Below are positions 10,924-21,519 of a stretch of 36,628 bases of DNA, piece by piece. Source of the DNA: Symbiodinium natans (Eukaryota > Sar > Dinophyceae > Suessiales > Symbiodiniaceae); contig CAJNDS010002098.1 in assembly GCA_905221605.1 (NCBI GenBank), positions 639,136 through 675,763 on the forward strand, in the 5' to 3' direction. A program made the position numbers and the translations under genes. The stretch's first letter is position 1. Each line of letters begins with the position of its first letter. The notes below the pieces were generated by a model. It searched no databases. It was not told the DNA's origin and was given only the letters and a program-made list of their open reading frames with translations.

Positions 10924-11045
10924 GGTGCTGGTGCTGGTGCTGGTGCTGGTGCTGGTGCTGGTGCTGGTGCTGGTGCTGGTGCTGGTGCTGGTGCTGGTGC
11001 TGGTGCTGGTGCTGGTGCTGGTGCTGGTGCTGGTGCTGGTGCTGG
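10924..11045 (+). repeat. (GGTGCT)n hexanucleotide array, about 20 copies
   Basis: An uninterrupted, error-free run of GGTGCT over 122 bp. The 6-bp unit keeps every frame open, giving Gly-Ala, Val-Leu or Cys-Trp dipeptides on + and Ala-Pro on -. The lack of any substitution implies recent expansion or active homogenisation. Frames reaching 183 codons across it exist only because of the repeat. Confidence 0.97.
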
Positions 11046-14000
11046 CTTCTTCTTGGGGGCTTGGGCTCCCACCAACACCAAGCTCAAGCCTTCCGCCTCA
11101 TTTGCGTAATAGTGCAAGCTCCACTCTTCAATCCAAACAAAATGCCCAGCAATAAAACCATGAAGTTTTAGACCCTAACTCTTCCCGGGATGCATGAGGG
11201 AGAGCCTGCCAAGCAGTGAAAGCTACGAGGGAATTAGGCTGCAAGCGGCAGAACGAGCCTACAGGCAGAGGACCCAACACAACCCGAATCCGTGATGAAG
11301 AGAAATCCCGGAAAAAATCGTAAGAGCTACGCCTAAGGAAAAACCCAATGAAGAAACATGGTGCAAGGTTTGATGCTGCCCGGCGAAATCAAAGGCTAGG
11401 AAGAAGTTGCGTCGCGCCGCCGGAAACACTGACATGTACAGTGAGTTCCGGACGATCCTCCAAGGCCGCTGTTCCGCGCTGCGCTGCCCTCCCTGTTGCG
11501 GGGCGCTGGGGGCCCTAGAGGACCTTTTGTAGGAGTTCTGTGTCAAGCAGCGATGTCACGTCACGTTCTCGCCTCGGTAGGTTTCGCCGGTAAGGGCAGA
11601 CAGATGGCCACGCAAGCGGCTAAATGGAGGCACTCATACATTCAAGGTCGCAAACTAATTCGGACGTTGCAGATGTCGTAACGAACTGTTAGGAGCTCAA
11701 TCAAAGTATATTCAAATAGTTAAAGGGAGGGAGCTGCCTCCAACAAGTCACCTTTTGAATTTTCAAGGAAATGTAGACATGATTGAAAATCCTGAGAAAC
11801 ACAGCCAAGATCAAATATGAACAAAATTGCACACCTTTCTTAATGCAGCTTGCGGCCCGCATCATGTTTTGCAATGCAGCCCGTTTACAGCTGTGCGCCT
11901 TTTTCAGGCTGGACGTCGTGAGTGAGTTGCAGGAAGTCCCTAGCAGGATACCATGTCTTTCTCAGCCTTGGCTCAGCCTGGCTCCTCTCTTTGAGCGTGT
12001 TGAATGTTTTGACAGAGACAGCATTCTGAAACCTGCCGCGCATTGTTTTCTTGTATGCATGATCCCCAACCAGCCCCGCCAAACGCAAGCAAAGAAGGTG
12101 TCACAGAACTTCCCGAATGTTAAGCCCCAAAACGCCCAAATGCCAAAACATCTATATCCCGCAATGCTTCAGACATGCAAGCGAATCCTATAGGTCTGCG
12201 CGCTGTGCGCGGATGCGCCGCAAGGCTCGAGGCAGCGGGGGAAGGGGAGACTAGGGTTTCAGAGTTGTTGGGCTGCATCCGCGGCAGCCTGATTTTCTAG
12301 ACTGCTTTCATGGATACGAACTTGAACTGATTCGTTTTGTACCCCAAACCACCCACATTGCAGTGAATATGCAATATTTCAAAAAGCGAAAAGAGCTTCG
12401 CACCGGCGATCCTTCGTGCGAAAGTGATTGAAAGGAAAGAACTAATTGCTGGGCTAACGCTTGTCTTGGTCTAAGCGAGGTCTTCTCCCACAGCGGCGGC
12501 ATCTTCTTGGGCCCCGTTCTCACGGGCAAAGTGAAAGTGTTCCGGGTGTAGTTTAGGTACATATATGCAAATCCTGTTTCATATCCGAGCCTGGGCCGAT
12601 GGATATTTATGGGCTTGAAGTTTACGAACCTGTCGCTGTTGTTGGGGTTTCTGGTTTGTGTGGGGAGGGTTCCGCCACCCTCATTTCAAGAATGTCCGCT
12701 AGGTCTTACACGTGTTTGAGGGGTTGCTTCAGGCTGATTCGGCTTCGAGCCCTGAGGTGCTCAGCAAGGAGCTGGCTTCACTGGCCCTCGGTGGCGGGCT
12801 CGACACAGCCATACACCCCACAACTTTGAGACTTAAAGCCTACCTCGTTCCACAACCACACCCAGGCACCTCTTCCTGCTGAGGTATCGTGGTGACTCTC
12901 ATGGGCGCTTCTGATTTGGCCGAACCTGTCGCCGACCTCCGAGCCCTGCACCTAGTGATTCAGGAAAGGTTCTTGAACTTAATTAACATGCCTAAACAGC
13001 TAGCTTAGCTAGAAAAACAGGACTAAACAGCAAGCTTAGCTGTAAGGCAAAGTTGTCAAGGTCTGCAATTGTCAGGGCCATATTGGCCATTCAGCAGCGA
13101 TCATGGTCATGCTTCTCCCTTGGAGAAAGATGTGCTTCCCCCCTGCTCTGACTCGATGGCTTGTGCGTATCATACTTCGTTTTTCAAGGTGCTGTTGGCG
13201 CCCCTGGGCTCCTGTAGACCTTGACCAAGCATCGACATTCCACCCTGACAGGCCCATTCAGCATTCAGTACACGCGACCCCAAGCCCATACTCCCTGAAC
13301 ACTACCAAATGCTCGGAAAATCTAGACCGTTCGAAAGCTGCACTGCCTTCCGCCCGACCTTGTCGGCTTGTGGCTAAGAAGCCGCCCAAAACTTAGAAGG
13401 TCCAAGTGCACGGCCATGTCCCTCAAGCACTCTTGCGCATGGCCCACAAAACTCTGATGATAGCATGAACCACCATCGGCCAGCCTTTGCTGCCTGCTGT
13501 CGTGCTGGGTCTTTGTGAACAAGCAAAATGAAGTTCTGAAAGCCTAATGCCCAGGTAGTGTGCAGCAAGCAATTCGACAAGGTTCTCTGCGGCAGGTTTG
13601 GGTTTGGGGGTTGAAACGATCAGGTGTTTGTTCGGACGATCCGCCACATCCTCGCCATCTCGGCGCCGCGGCTGCACGATCCCTCAACACCAACCCTGGA
13701 GTCGTGTTGTAAGTTAAGTAGCCTGCACTTCAGCACTAGTCCTCGGTATTTTGAGCCGCATTCTCTCAGGGTCAGAAATTCGCGAAACTGTCCTTGTAAA
13801 AGGACGTGTGAAATCTCGAACCCCAGACAAATTCTTTGGGATTTTTGGTTTGGATGGAGAGTGTTTGGGTTCAGCCAAACCCTTTTCAGCTTCCAGCAGA
13901 GCTTAACATTGTGCAGCAGCGTGTTGCTCGAGGCTGCTACGACTTCGGGCGAGGCTGGCGGTGTGCCCTCACATATCTTCATGAAGAAGCCTCGCAAAAG

Positions 14001-15016
14001 GGCAACAAGCAACTGCGCAACTGCACATCGAAGGCTGAAGTCCAAGGAATACCCTTAACACCGTTGACACTTCGACCCCCTCTCACGAAAGATGGACCCC
14101 TAGGCCCCGCGATCTAAACCAAAGATCCCAAGGTAGGCATCTGCTTAGAGAACTTGCATCCTGCTCCGACATGTTTCCTGAACCCGAAAGCCTCGCACGC
14201 CCACATGAGTGCCTGAGCTTAATGCGGAAGTTCACTGTATGACGAAAGCTGCAGTTCATCACGAGATATCACGAGGCATGGAGCGGATCTGAATTCTTTT
14301 GATTTGCTTGTTGAGGAAACTGAAACGCAAGGTTCCTGAATTCGTGCCGGTTCAACCAAAGCCCACAAAAGCCCAGCGAATAGCTTTCGGGAGACTCATG
14401 CGTTGTGTGTTACAGACGTGAGCAGACCCAAATTGCGGTGAGTGGCTAAGTATGTTGCTGGGGTAAAGCAAAGTTCCTCCATGCGACGCAACGGCAACAC
14501 CCCAATCAGCCACTGAAGTGAACCACTCGATTTGCGCAGGGCATAGCTTTGTCTTGTTTAACGCCTCATCCGTTTGGGGCTTAGGGGCTTGCCGAAGTTG
14601 CGGTTGAGTTTCCGGAGCCGGCGCTTTAGCTTTGCTGTTCCGAGTTCAGAGGGGGCAGCCTGACGCTGTGGAGGCCCTCGTCAACCTGGCAACATTCATG
14701 GACGTGATGGCCTGCGTGTTGGGCTTAGACATAAACCTACTTTGCGCACCCACTTCCTGCGATGAGCCCCCAAATGTGCTAAGCCCGCTGAGTCCGCCTC
14801 AGATTGTGATGGGAGTCCGGCCCGAGGGTAAACGCCACAGGGGCCCATCGAAAGTCCATAGGGCTGGCTACGGAGGTCCGAAAGGTGAAAGCTGAATTCG
14901 TCCAGGCCATGGTACAAACATGGTTTTTTTATGGCCTGAAAGCGATGGAGTCCTGCAAAAAGGCCGGGGCGGAGGGTTTAGGGGACCATGCGCCTTTGAG
15001 CCGACAGCTGCCAAAG
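11046..15016. other. 4.0 kb without a recognised gene
   Basis: Mixed-composition DNA. Frames up to 144 codons overlap on opposite strands around 13,620-14,058, with no domain on either. A frame at 14,632-14,895 (+, 87 codons) contains a leucine-rich run (VEALVNLATFMDVMACVLGL) but has no partner exon that I trust. A 31-bp direct repeat lies at 12,992-13,041. Confidence 0.45.
12992..13041 (+). repeat. Direct repeat, 19-bp motif with one mismatch, 31-bp period
   Basis: CTAAACAGCTAGCTTAGCT at 12992-13010 recurs at 13023-13041 with a single T-to-A change. Each copy is itself near-palindromic around AAGCTT/TAGCTTA. It could be a two-copy iteron-like element or a local duplication. Confidence 0.8.
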
Positions 15017-15122
15017 GGTTGGGATGTTCCCCCCGATACTCACAGTCCTTCATATGGATCATAGCAGACTAGAATCACTAATGCTTTAAGGAGCTGCTAG
15101 TACAAGGGGGAACATCCCAACC
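15017..15122. repeat. 17-bp perfect inverted repeat, 72-bp spacer (MITE-like size)
   Basis: GGTTGGGATGTTCCCCC at 15017-15033 is exactly complementary to GGGGGAACATCCCAACC at 15106-15122. The arms end in GG...CC and enclose 72 bp that encode nothing. The overall length of 106 bp and the perfect terminal arms resemble a miniature inverted-repeat element. No convincing target-site duplication is visible (at best a shared AG), so mobility is only an inference. Confidence 0.85.
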
Positions 15123-15217
15123 AGGGGGGAATTTAGGGGCGTGCTTGAGGTGTGGAAGGAGATCTTCCTGGAGCCGTCGAAGTGTGGTCTGCTCCTGTTG
15201 GCGGCCTACAGGGCATT

Positions 15218-15229
15218 GGGGGGGGGGGG
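15218..15229 (+). repeat. Homopolymer run of 12 G
   Basis: Twelve consecutive Gs; length may be unreliable for sequencing reasons. Confidence 0.9.
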
Positions 15230-15915
15230 CTTGGTCGGGTTTCCTGAAGCCTTGATGGGTTTTGATGGGCTTTCATGGGCTTCAGGGGCTTTTTAGTGCT
15301 GCGTGGATTCCTTCGGGCTGAGGTCTTGAGGATAAGGCCTTCAAAGGTTTAGAGGCTGAGAGGGGAGGTGAGCAGCTTTCCCTACAGACATGCTTTGCAA
15401 GCCCTCGCTAGAAACCCTGACACAGCTAGCCGCCAATACCATGCGTTGGCGCTTGACCATCAACAGCCCTAAGTCACGAAAGAACCGCTCCGAACTGCCC
15501 CAAAATTCCTTTCAACTTCCAGAAGCTGGTTGTCTACCTCCCCCACTAGAGCCCTTCGCAGCCCGGACTTGCTGGAGCTGATCCACTCCCTCTCCGCGGC
15601 CCTATGGGCTCGGAGGCCCCCCGGGGAGGGGGGAGGTTGGGGGGAGGTTTCTAAGGGTTTGAGTTTGGGCTTTGAGGGCTTGCGGCTCCACACATGCACC
15701 AAAATTTGTGCTGCAATAGTTCGCGTGCAGAGGCAGTGCAGGCCTCGTCCACCAAGTTGGGCGGTGGTTCACGACCAAACCTGTCTCTCATCTAATCATC
15801 ATCATGCGCGCGTGGCCCGAGCCCACCACTCGAGCTTCTAAGAGTCCCCCGCACCCTCATAGATAGACGCTTGGGGGGGTAGGTACCGGCCGCTCAAGAT
15901 GATCGTGAGCAGCAC
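15230..15915. other. 0.7 kb without a recognised gene
   Basis: Repetitive short words (GGGCTTTCATGGGCTTCAGGGGCTT) at the left. A donor-like GGAG followed by GTGAGC at about 15,366 has no convincing exon. There is nothing else to report. Confidence 0.4.
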
Positions 15916-16453
15916 ATGAAGTGTACTCTTTGTTTTCAAGGATGGGTGGAACTACCAAACGGTGCATGGTTCCATGAGCCATGCTCAGCGTATGACCAGG
16001 AGGCACGCAGTTGCCCGTGGACCGATTGTCAAGCTGGACATGGGTCCTTGGATGCTTGGCAACCGAATCACAGCATTCCCACGGATGGCGGGACGAGGAA
16101 ACTACCATGAGGGTGGTACTCGCCCCCCGTAGAAGCGAGCCAAGCGCTAGCAAAATCTGTCGGGCAGAGATTGTCTGCACTGTCACGTTATCGTCGTCGC
16201 ACCATACGACAAGGTCAATTCAGCAAGAAATACTGTGAAAACTCGTGCTCGAGCATTTCATGATCCTTGCGGGTGCCGAAACGCGAGACCCCCAGCTTTG
16301 CTCAAACCGCAAACCAATCCGGGGTTTCAAGAAGGGTCTGTGGTTGGGATTGAGGACTTGAAGCGGTTCCTTGTATCTTGTTCGTTCGTCGCATGGTTCC
16401 AGGCAGCAAAATCCTTCCACGAGGCGCGCTCCTTGAGCACCATGGAGGGATGA
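15916..16453 (+). CDS. Two Cys/His-rich frames, possible split zinc-finger gene
   Basis: The first frame (15916-16110, ATG start) has the spacing C3-x2-C6-x13-H20-x2-C23-x9-C33-x4-C38-x3-H42, including CTLC and GAWFHEPC. The WFHxxC part resembles the His-Cys step of PHD-type fingers. The second frame (open 16151-16453, another phase) has C-x2-C-x25-H-x2-C (DCLHCH ... AFHDPC), close to the C-x2-C-x28/30-H-x2-C spacing known for PARP-type fingers. A weak intron (donor after 16040, acceptor CGGGCAG at about 16169) would join them in phase. The motif spacings are read directly from the sequence. A zinc-binding role and the splice are inference; a decayed duplicate pair is the alternative. Confidence 0.25.
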
Positions 16454-17649
16454 GGGCCTCGCCGGGCAGGATGTGAAATTGCAGTTTAGGTTGCATGGGG
16501 GCTGAGTTTTGGTTCATAGGTAGCTCCTGTCCTGATGAAGCCCTTTGTCTCGAGCCTAAACCACACAGGACGCTCAAAATGCCTTAGAACATTGGAAGGC
16601 ATTGCGCAAGGCTCCTTGCTTTGGGATTGTGAGGTTAGGGCCTTTACAGGAATGCATACCCATTGGTGAAAGCGCTGAATCACTTGTAGAGGCATTCAGG
16701 CAGATGAGTCAGAAAGGCTAGGGGGAACAAACAATTAGTCACGAAAACTGTCAGGACCGGGTCCTGAAAGAAACACCTGGGGGTCAGGAAGAAGAGTCTA
16801 AACCTGAAGGCGATTTTTATGCTCTGAGGGCTTAAAGGCTCGGGGGAATAGGGTTGCGGGCCTCTGAAAGTTTCAGGAATGTATCCTTTAGGGCTTTAGG
16901 GCTCGGGTGTCTTTGTTTAAATGTTTGTTGGACACCACTACTTGCTCATGATCAGTTTATGATGCATAGAGTGATAGAGTGCTTCCCCAAGCCCTTTCGT
17001 CAAACGCGCAGGAGTTCCAAAGCCAAGAGAAAGAGGGGCTGGGTCGATGCGCGGCACGGCCTGCCAGCGTGCCTGCTGCGGACCACGCGTTTTACTCGAA
17101 TTCTGACCGAAAATCGCACTATCGCCCGACGCGAAATTGTCATCCCTGTTGGACATCTGGGAACTGTCCAAAATCGGAGCATTTTGAGCGTCTGGCTCGC
17201 CGCGAAATGTGGAACTGTCGAAACTGTCCTCGCTTTTGCTTTGAATGCTTGTGGACGTCTGACCTCGCCACAAAAGACTGGGCTTAGGGCTGTCAAGGTT
17301 TTGATGAGTCTTGGGGCCTATTTTGCGCGACACGATGTCAAAGGCCCCCAAGAGCGGAAGAGCAGGTGTCACAGACTCCTGCAAGTTTCTCGCAAACCGA
17401 TTTGTCGAACATGTAAACCGGGTCTTGTCACACTAGCAACTTTTGCTTGAACTTGAGGTTTGTTCGATTCTGCTGCCTGGCGGGCGCAGGAAGGAACATT
17501 GAAGACATGTTCCACGTAGAGATGACAAGGAAGAGCCTCGAAAGGCCCTTGACGCGCCCTGAATGCTCAACGCGTACAAAAGCCAAGAAGCCCCACACCC
17601 CCAACGTCCAGACGACTCAAGGCATCGTCCAGTTCGCCTTCTGAAAGGA
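16454..17649. other. 1.2 kb without a recognised gene
   Basis: Contains two adjacent TTTAGGG words (16887-16893, 16895-16901). Open frames overlap in three phases around 16,854-17,450 (198 codons +, 102 codons +, 148 codons -). None has a recognisable motif, and the mutual overlap means that at most one could be real. Confidence 0.4.
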
Positions 17650-18085
17650 GTGAATCTGTTCAGTCGTGAAGGTAACAGCCAGGATGGGAGAATAAGGGAA
17701 TGAATTAAAATATGCAATTGAAAGGAACAAAGTGACGCACGAATTGTAGATTAAATGCACGAACTTACGAACGAAGCAAATTGGGGCTTTTCTTATTTCG
17801 CACACTCATTTCGTGCGTGTGTAAAATGCCCCAACAATAATATTATTTTGTGTTAATGAACGAAGTAAGACGAAGAGAATGAACAAGCCAGTTTATGAAG
17901 TGAATTAGCTGAACAAATAAACGAGGTGCGTGAGTGAACGAAACGAAGACAAGAACGCTGCGGACAAGAGAGCTCTTTTAATGGGGTTTTTAGTACGCTC
18001 TTTCACGACCAACACACCTTTCATTAATTTCCTTCGTTTTTCATTCGTTTACTTCTTTCTTTCTCTCCGTTGTTCTCTCTTCTCT
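17650..18085. repeat. Low-GC block rich in GAACGAA / TTCGTT words
   Basis: The left half (to about 17,960) repeats words such as GAACGAA, GAATGAA and ACGAAG. The right half (about 18,000-18,080) is the pyrimidine complement (TTCGTTTTTCATTCGTTT, TTTCTTTCTCTCC). The two halves could pair imperfectly into a long stem. Composition differs sharply from both flanks. No gene is seen. Confidence 0.6.
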
Positions 18086-20059
18086 TAATTTACCCGCGAG
18101 GCAATCCCAACACGCCAAACCTCAGACACCTAAGCCAGAAAAATCCCCCAAGAAATACCATTGCAGCCACATGAAAGAAGCAACGCGTCACGTTAGAGAA
18201 AAGAGAGAAGCCTCGTTGCCAGGGACTCCGCAGAGGTGCCATGGCTGGAAGCTCTTTGCGCCGAGTCCACGGAAGGTTCGGTGCCCTTGAGTTTCCAAGC
18301 CGGGCCAGGGTTGAAGCGTTAAGCTGAGGGTTCTTCAGTTGCCGGTGTCTTGTCCGGGTTTGCAACCAAAGCGGTTTCCTGATCTGTTGAATCGAAGCGC
18401 GACTTTGAGAGAGTAATGCCGGTCCTGTGCCCAATGGCTCCCGAAGCGACGACCCCCAACACAGGGGAGGGCAGGAGCGTGCGGGGATGGACTTCCCCAT
18501 GCCCCGAGAAAGAATGAAAGAAGAAAGGAAAGAAGGAAGGAAAGAAGGAAGGAAAGAAAGACAAAAAGGACAGAAAGAAAGAATGACCATACGCGCTATG
18601 CACCCTACACCCCAGAAGTACCAGGCAGAGGTGACATAAACCAGCAACCTTCGGCAGCAAGGCTCGGAAACCCATGACCAAGCAGTTCCATACCCCAAGC
18701 ACCCCCCACACTCTCTCACTGTCAAAAACCTTGTTCAAATCCCCAAAAGTCAGACAAAAAGAGCACTGAAAGATCCGAGAGCCCAAGCTGTTTTTTGTTT
18801 GGCTCTGGCTCCAGCTTCTCCGAGGCGCCCAGGGCCGGGCCACGCTGGGTGCATATGCCTTCCATGCCCCGCTGCCAAGTTTGTCCAAGTGGGGGTTTAC
18901 GAAATAGTACCCCTAATAAGGGACCCCCAAATAGAAGGATTCCCTTACAACAAGGTACCGAATGTCGGATACCCCAAGTGCTCTGGGCTTGAGAAGTGAA
19001 GCCATTTAGGGCGTTTAGGCCTTTAAAGCTGGGGTCCAGACCAAAGGTTGGGGTTTGTTGTTTTTCTCAGGTTTGGGGCTCCAAAAGGGCTCAAGAGGTC
19101 AAAGAGGAGGAGGGTGTTTGCTGAAGTTTTGGTGTGTGCAAAAGCTGAGGGGCCTAGAAGGGCCAAAGGGCCGAAACGTCAAGCCTCTATACGTGCATCT
19201 GACAGTGCCGGGATTTGTGCGGGGCCCACAGGCCCTCCACCGTTTTGAGTGGCCGGAAACGTTGAGACGAATCAATTCAACTCCTGACCTGTCGATCTGA
19301 AGCGGCTGAACTAGGACCCAGATGAGGCCCTTCTTCCCCTTTTTTAGGGTTTAGGTTCCGTTAGAAGCCCAGATGAAAACCAAAGGGCACCCTTTTCTTG
19401 CTAGGTTACTCTTGGGTCGAGTTAGGCTCCCACATCTGCATTTGGGCCAAGATCGTGTCGGCATCGATGAGCTCTGGCGAACTGGCATCGAACCAGCTCC
19501 CAATGGCTTTAGAGGCTCTATGTGTTAGGGAGCATGTGACGCAGCATGTGTCTTCAGGAGTTTAAGGAGTTGGCTGTCCACCGTAAGCCGTAAGCTCTCA
19601 AACTGCACACCTTCACAAGACTCACTGCCAACCCCACCCCAAACCCTCATTCGCACTACTTGTTGACCAAAAGACCCTTCTGGCTCGGCTTCTTGATGGC
19701 AAATGCAGCAGGATCTGGTTTGCAATTGTGGTAGAGGGATTTTGGTTGTGGTATGGGGCTTCTGGTTGTGGAGAAACTACTCGTGTGATTCGCGAGTACT
19801 CCGAAACCCAGACCCCACCTCATGAACCAAGGGCCATCCTCAGGCATGCAAAGCAGTCGCTGAGTTTACTATCGGAGTTTTCAGTGCCTTGGAATTTGGC
19901 CGAACAGCGCGATTTGGAATGTCTACTTTTTGAAGCGCCATGTTCGTTGATCTTCTAGAGCCGTCCAGCCCTATGGCGATATACAGCGAAACAAAACTGC
20001 TGGAAACGTCGTCATATTTGGCCAGTTTTGCCCGCCGACATCTTAGCGACGTTGAATGT
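18086..20059. other. 2.0 kb, no recognised gene
   Basis: Includes the purine tract at 18,516-18,561 and TTTAGGG words at 19,005 and 19,343. The - strand frames of 211 and 189 codons (18,090-18,888) owe part of their length to that tract, which reads as Ser/Phe/Leu/Pro repeats. No domain is recognised. Confidence 0.45.
18516..18561 (+). repeat. Polypurine (GAAA/GGAA)n microsatellite
   Basis: 46 bp of pure A/G built from GAAAGGAAAGAAGGAAGG-type units. Purine-rich DNA with a few interruptions continues to about 18,585. Mirror-symmetric purine tracts of this kind can form triplexes. Confidence 0.92.
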
Positions 20060-20300
20060 ACAAAGAAAACGTTGTAAATCCTAGTGTCTTGGGCATGTTC
20101 GAAGACGGCCTTGACGTGTGGCGAAGCAGCATTTTTGCGGCGTATGATGTAGAAGAAGGCAAAAATGCTGTAGACACCAATGTTGCGACGTGTTCGCAAA
20201 AGTCATGAACGCTTGTGACAGCGTGTTTTGTTCCAGAAGCATCAAACATCCTTTGTGCCTATGTTGTATAAAGAGTGTAAATGCCTGTGTTCGTTTGTGT
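20060..20300 (+). repeat. Interspersed repeat, copy 1 (about 100-bp internal period)
   Basis: The motif TGTAAAT/TGTAGAC followed about 20 bp later by a (C/G)(A/G)TGTTCG word recurs at 20073, 20169 and 20276, spacings of 96 and 107 bp. Bases 20181-20292 align with 34261-34380, sharing GCGAC(A/G)TGTTC(A/G)CAAAAG, CTTGTGACAG and TCAAACATCC. Two diverged copies 14 kb apart in the same orientation mark an interspersed family. Frames on either strand are short and broken, so any coding role is lost or absent. Confidence 0.75.
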
Positions 20301-20400
20301 CAACGATTTTTCTTCAAGCCCAAGCCCAAGCGAAAAACAACCGTATCGCACTCGCACCTGCACCCGCAGCAGGTGCACCTGAAGTTTTTTTCTGTTGCTC

Positions 20401-20502
20401 TGCTACTACCACCACCACCACCACCCACCACGACTGCTGCTGCAACTGCCACTACCACTACCTACTGCTACTACTGCTACTGCGGCTACTGCTGCTGCTA
20501 GC
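20401..20502 (+). repeat. Triplet microsatellite (CTA/CCA/CTG)n
   Basis: Interrupted runs of CTA, CCA, CTG and CTGCTA triplets. The period of 3 leaves frames open on both strands and gives poly-Ser, poly-Thr, poly-Cys or poly-Val peptides. Not a gene. Confidence 0.92.
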
Positions 20503-21519
20503 CCCTGCCACTTGAGGTAAAACCCATAAGCACCCAGAAAGAGGTTTTGCTTTGGTGGCTCTCCGATGCTTTCCCAAGGAGTCGGAACCCTGAGATTTGT
20601 GGGAATTGGGGGTTGCCGGCTTATACACTTGGAGAGATGCAGGATTGAGAGGTTGCGCCAAGTGCCTTTGGACATTTGAGAAGTCTCAAGCGCTTTGGGT
20701 TTGAAGTCTTGGGTTCGCCGGGTGCTTGGGGGCTTGAGGCTTAGAGCACTGGCCTATCATGACCTCAAAAATGCAAGTGCCCATCCGGCCCCGCACTTTT
20801 TTGCACACCCTCGTATGCAAGCTCGATCGAGGCTTAGATTCCGCTTGAGCCTAGTACACAGCAAGCCCCAGTTGTGGACAAGTTGCTTGCACGTCGGGAG
20901 CAAACAAGGCGCGCTTTGTCGGGGAGAGCGTTGGACAAGAAACACGCTTCAATGTCTGTGAGACCCAAGTTGCCGAGGAGGGTGGGCACATTGCACTCGT
21001 CCGATGGAGATGCATGCCAGTGTGCTTTCAACATCTTTCAAGCGAGGGAGGAAGATGCTGGCACGCCTGGACACGCTTCGCAGACAGTCAGAGTTCACGC
21101 CCAGGAGCATTCGTCGGTCGTTCCGGGAAAGGTACTTTATCAGACGCAGAACTCCCATCGAAGATATCTTTGGCGGCAGTGCAAAAGCGTCGCTCATGAC
21201 GTAGCACCGAGTGCAAGGTCATGTGTCCAGCCAGGTTACGGGCCGAATATGAGCTGAAAGAGGCGGCAAGTCCATGTGGGCCCAGTCTGGAGAACTTAAC
21301 TCGTTCAATCACCGCCGAATCTTGCTCTCAAGCCCCTCAATGCCCAGGCCTCGAGACCGACCTTGAGGAGGCGGTCGAGGATGATCTCATGGCATGGACC
21401 CCCGGCAAGCTGGGCGTTTTAGGCTTTAGGTTCTGCTTCAAAGAGAAAGGGCGATGGCTATAGTCACGCTTTAGAGAGTTGCTTCGAGAAGCCTACCCCC
21501 AGCGCAGATTCGCTTCTTC
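20503..21519. other. 1.0 kb without a recognised gene
   Basis: Overlapping frames on both strands occur at 20,874-21,312. One + frame (21,004-21,204) is Arg-rich (RRQSEFTPRSIRRSFRERYF) and one - frame (20,949-21,197) is leucine/serine-rich. They exclude each other and neither is recognised. Confidence 0.4.

Noticed and set aside
10558-11171. Frames of 108-183 codons across (GGTGCT)n
   Set aside because: Open by virtue of the hexamer; dipeptide repeats in each frame, with no unique domain.
16854-17450. 198-codon + frame
   Set aside because: Overlaps equally open frames in another + phase and on -; no motif in any of them.
18090-18888. 211- and 189-codon - strand frames
   Set aside because: Two different phases overlap, and both are extended by the polypurine microsatellite.
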